From: Sphingomonas sp. PP-CE-3A-406
Lineage (GTDB): Bacteria; Pseudomonadota; Alphaproteobacteria; Sphingomonadales; Sphingomonadaceae
Assembly: GCF_003688625.1 (NCBI RefSeq)
Contig: NZ_RCWY01000003.1
Coordinates: 682,001-746,000 of the forward strand
Length of the DNA stretch: 64,000 nucleotides
Reading direction: 5' to 3'
Made by a program: the position numbers and the translations under genes. Numbering within the stretch: the first letter of the stretch is position 1; each line of letters opens with the position of its first letter. Shown one piece after another: positions 62,810 through 64,000 of the stretch. The notes beneath the pieces were generated by a model. It was not told where the DNA came from and did not search any database. It worked only from the letters and a program-made list of their open reading frames with translations.

Positions 62810-64000
62810 CGGCGGTCGGCCATCAGCGCCCGCGTTACGCCGTTGGTCCAGCCGAAGCCGTCCTGGTTGGGATATTCGCCGCCGCCGCCCGGCTTGCGCT
62901 CGACGACGTCGTATTTCTCGAGCAGCTTGCCACTCGCCTGATATTCGCGGTCGACCGACGCGAGCCAGGCTTTGGTGATCTGGTCCGCGAGGGCTGTTTC
63001 GCCGTAACCGCTCAGGCCTTCGATCGCGATCCACTGGAGCGGGGCCCAGCCATTGGGGTCGTCCCATTGCTGACCGCTGCCGATCAACGTCGTGCGGAGG
63101 CCGCCTTGGCCGACGAACGGGCGTAGGGCGGTGGCGGTCGCCTTGGCCTGGTCGGGCGTGGCGACCTTGGCGAACAGCGGGAAGGCCATCGCGGCGCTCG
63201 CGAAGGCGTTCGCGCGGTTTGTGTCCAGGTCGTAGTCGGCGAAGAAGCGGCCGTTCCAAAGATGCTTGCGGATCGCAGCGGCGCGGGCGTTCGCTTGGGC
63301 CGTGTAAGACGTTGCGCAGGCGGTGTCGCGGAGCGTCCGGCAGTTGGCGGCGATCGCCTGCTCCATGCCGACCATCAGGCTGTTGAGATCGACCGGCGCG
63401 AACCGCGTGGTGCGGATGGTGGCCAGCGTGCGGCCGTCGGCGAGCCAGCGGGAGGAGAAGTCCCAGCCGCTCTCCGCCGCCGCGCGCAGATCGCGGAAGA
63501 GTTCGCCGCGGTTGCGCGACGGTGTGCGGTCGGCCAGTTCGGCGTCCTCGCGGTAGCTTTCGTCGCGCGGATCGGCGCGGTCGTCCCAATAGCGGTTGAG
63601 CAGCGCGCCGTCGGGGAGGCGCACGGCGCGGCGCGATTGCTGGCCGGGCTTGAGCGTATCGGCGCCCGCCATCCAGAACGCGTGTTCAGCGCGAAGCTGG
63701 CGAGTGCGGGCGGCGAGCGTCATGGGAGCGCGCGAGAGGCCGGCGATCAGGTAGAAGACCGGCGGTTGTGAGCGGCTGAGATAGTAGGTGCGCGTGCCGT
63801 TGGGGATGTGGCCGTAGCGGTCGATCAGGCTGCCGAAATCGACGACCATGTCCTCGACGAGATCCTGCCGGCCGGAGCGCTGGACGCCGAGCAGCGTGAA
63901 ATAGCTGTCCCAGTAATACATCTCGCGGAAACGGCCGCCGGGGACGACATAGCGCTTCGGCAGGGTCAGCGCGGAAGAGCCGGGGGGGACGGTCGTTTGG
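62806..64000 (-). CDS. Trehalase, GH37 (5' end outside window)
   Basis: The frame runs to the window edge; about 398 residues are visible and the N-terminus, including any signal peptide, lies beyond it. Both trehalase signatures are present: PGGRFREMYYWDSYF and QWDDPNGWAPLQW. The catalytic region also shows SGWDFSSRW. The enzyme splits trehalose to glucose, usually in the periplasm in Gram-negative bacteria. The C-terminus ends ALMADRR, overlapping the lyase gene by four bases. Confidence 0.93.
   Translation of the reverse strand, partial: QTTVPPGSSALTLPKRYVVPGGRFREMYYWDSYFTLLGVQRSGRQDLVEDMVVDFGSLIDRYGHIPNGTRTYYLSRSQPPVFYLIAGLSRAPMTLAARTRQLRAEHAFWMAGADTLKPGQQSRRAVRLPDGALLNRYWDDRADPRDESYREDAELADRTPSRNRGELFRDLRAAAESGWDFSSRWLADGRTLATIRTTRFAPVDLNSLMVGMEQAIAANCRTLRDTACATSYTAQANARAAAIRKHLWNGRFFADYDLDTNRANAFASAAMAFPLFAKVATPDQAKATATALRPFVGQGGLRTTLIGSGQQWDDPNGWAPLQWIAIEGLSGYGETALADQITKAWLASVDREYQASGKLLEKYDVVERKPGGGGEYPNQDGFGWTNGVTRALMADRR

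Overview
The window reads as chromosomal DNA of a GC-rich alphaproteobacterium of the order Sphingomonadales, most likely a Sphingomonas-like strain. The basis is gene content and gene order (hisZ-purA, serC-serA with a candidate serC leader RNA, the CtrA inhibitor SciP, the PrsK/PrsR pair next to an EpsB-type sugar transferase, dnaJ-yihY-fabI-aroC) and the many palindromic REP-like elements between genes. No rRNA, tRNA, CRISPR array, transposase, integrase or prophage gene was seen. The first gene (hydantoinase B/oxoprolinase-like) and the last (trehalase) run off the window.

Layout. 1-6.3 kb: hydrolases, namely a secreted GH3 beta-glucosidase and a divergent pair of a Tat-exported DUF885 protein and a sialidase-like protein. 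6.6-15.5 kb: exopolysaccharide and its control: mannose-1-phosphate guanylyltransferase faces an EpsB-like glycosyl-phosphate transferase, followed by histidine kinase PrsK, sigma-54 activator PrsR, a TPR protein and a DUF815 ATPase in overlapping order. 15.5-19.8 kb: an ABC-F ATPase and a PepSY protein/response regulator/histidine kinase operon with a PhoP-like box. 19.9-29.5 kb: amino-acid and nucleotide synthesis (pheA, serC, serA, hisZ, purA) with a cytochrome c, a LOG-type hydrolase, an extensin-like lipoprotein and a DUF559 nuclease. 29.5-34.3 kb: a minus-strand operon dnaJ-yihY-fabI-DUF4160-DUF2442-aroC followed by a Gly/Thr/Met repeat exported protein.

34.4-42.1 kb: a transglutaminase with an ATP-grasp/alpha-E fusion, then the NHEJ pair LigD and Ku. 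42.2-47.3 kb: pdxH-CDF exporter, PhzF, a UVR-motif protein, MnmA, SciP and a GlsB-type membrane protein. 47.3-54.2 kb: a SIMPL protein, an RND adaptor and permease, and a DUF445 protein. 54.2-57.0 kb: a visibly AT-richer patch with one KAP-family NTPase, the best candidate for transferred, possibly defence-related DNA. 57.0-64.0 kb: a HAD-IB hydrolase, an Mla-type lipid transport operon (STAS-MlaE, MlaF, MlaD, auxiliary lipoprotein), a small stress-type protein, a CoA-ester lyase and trehalase.

The most unusual observations are a REP-like palindrome inserted in frame between two LigD domains, the same kinds of palindrome supplying ribosome binding sites to two other genes, the DUF4160-DUF2442 pair threaded into the fabI-aroC operon by overlaps, the isolated KAP NTPase, and the Gly/Thr/Met repeat protein. 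Assignments rest on reading motifs by eye; no database search was run.
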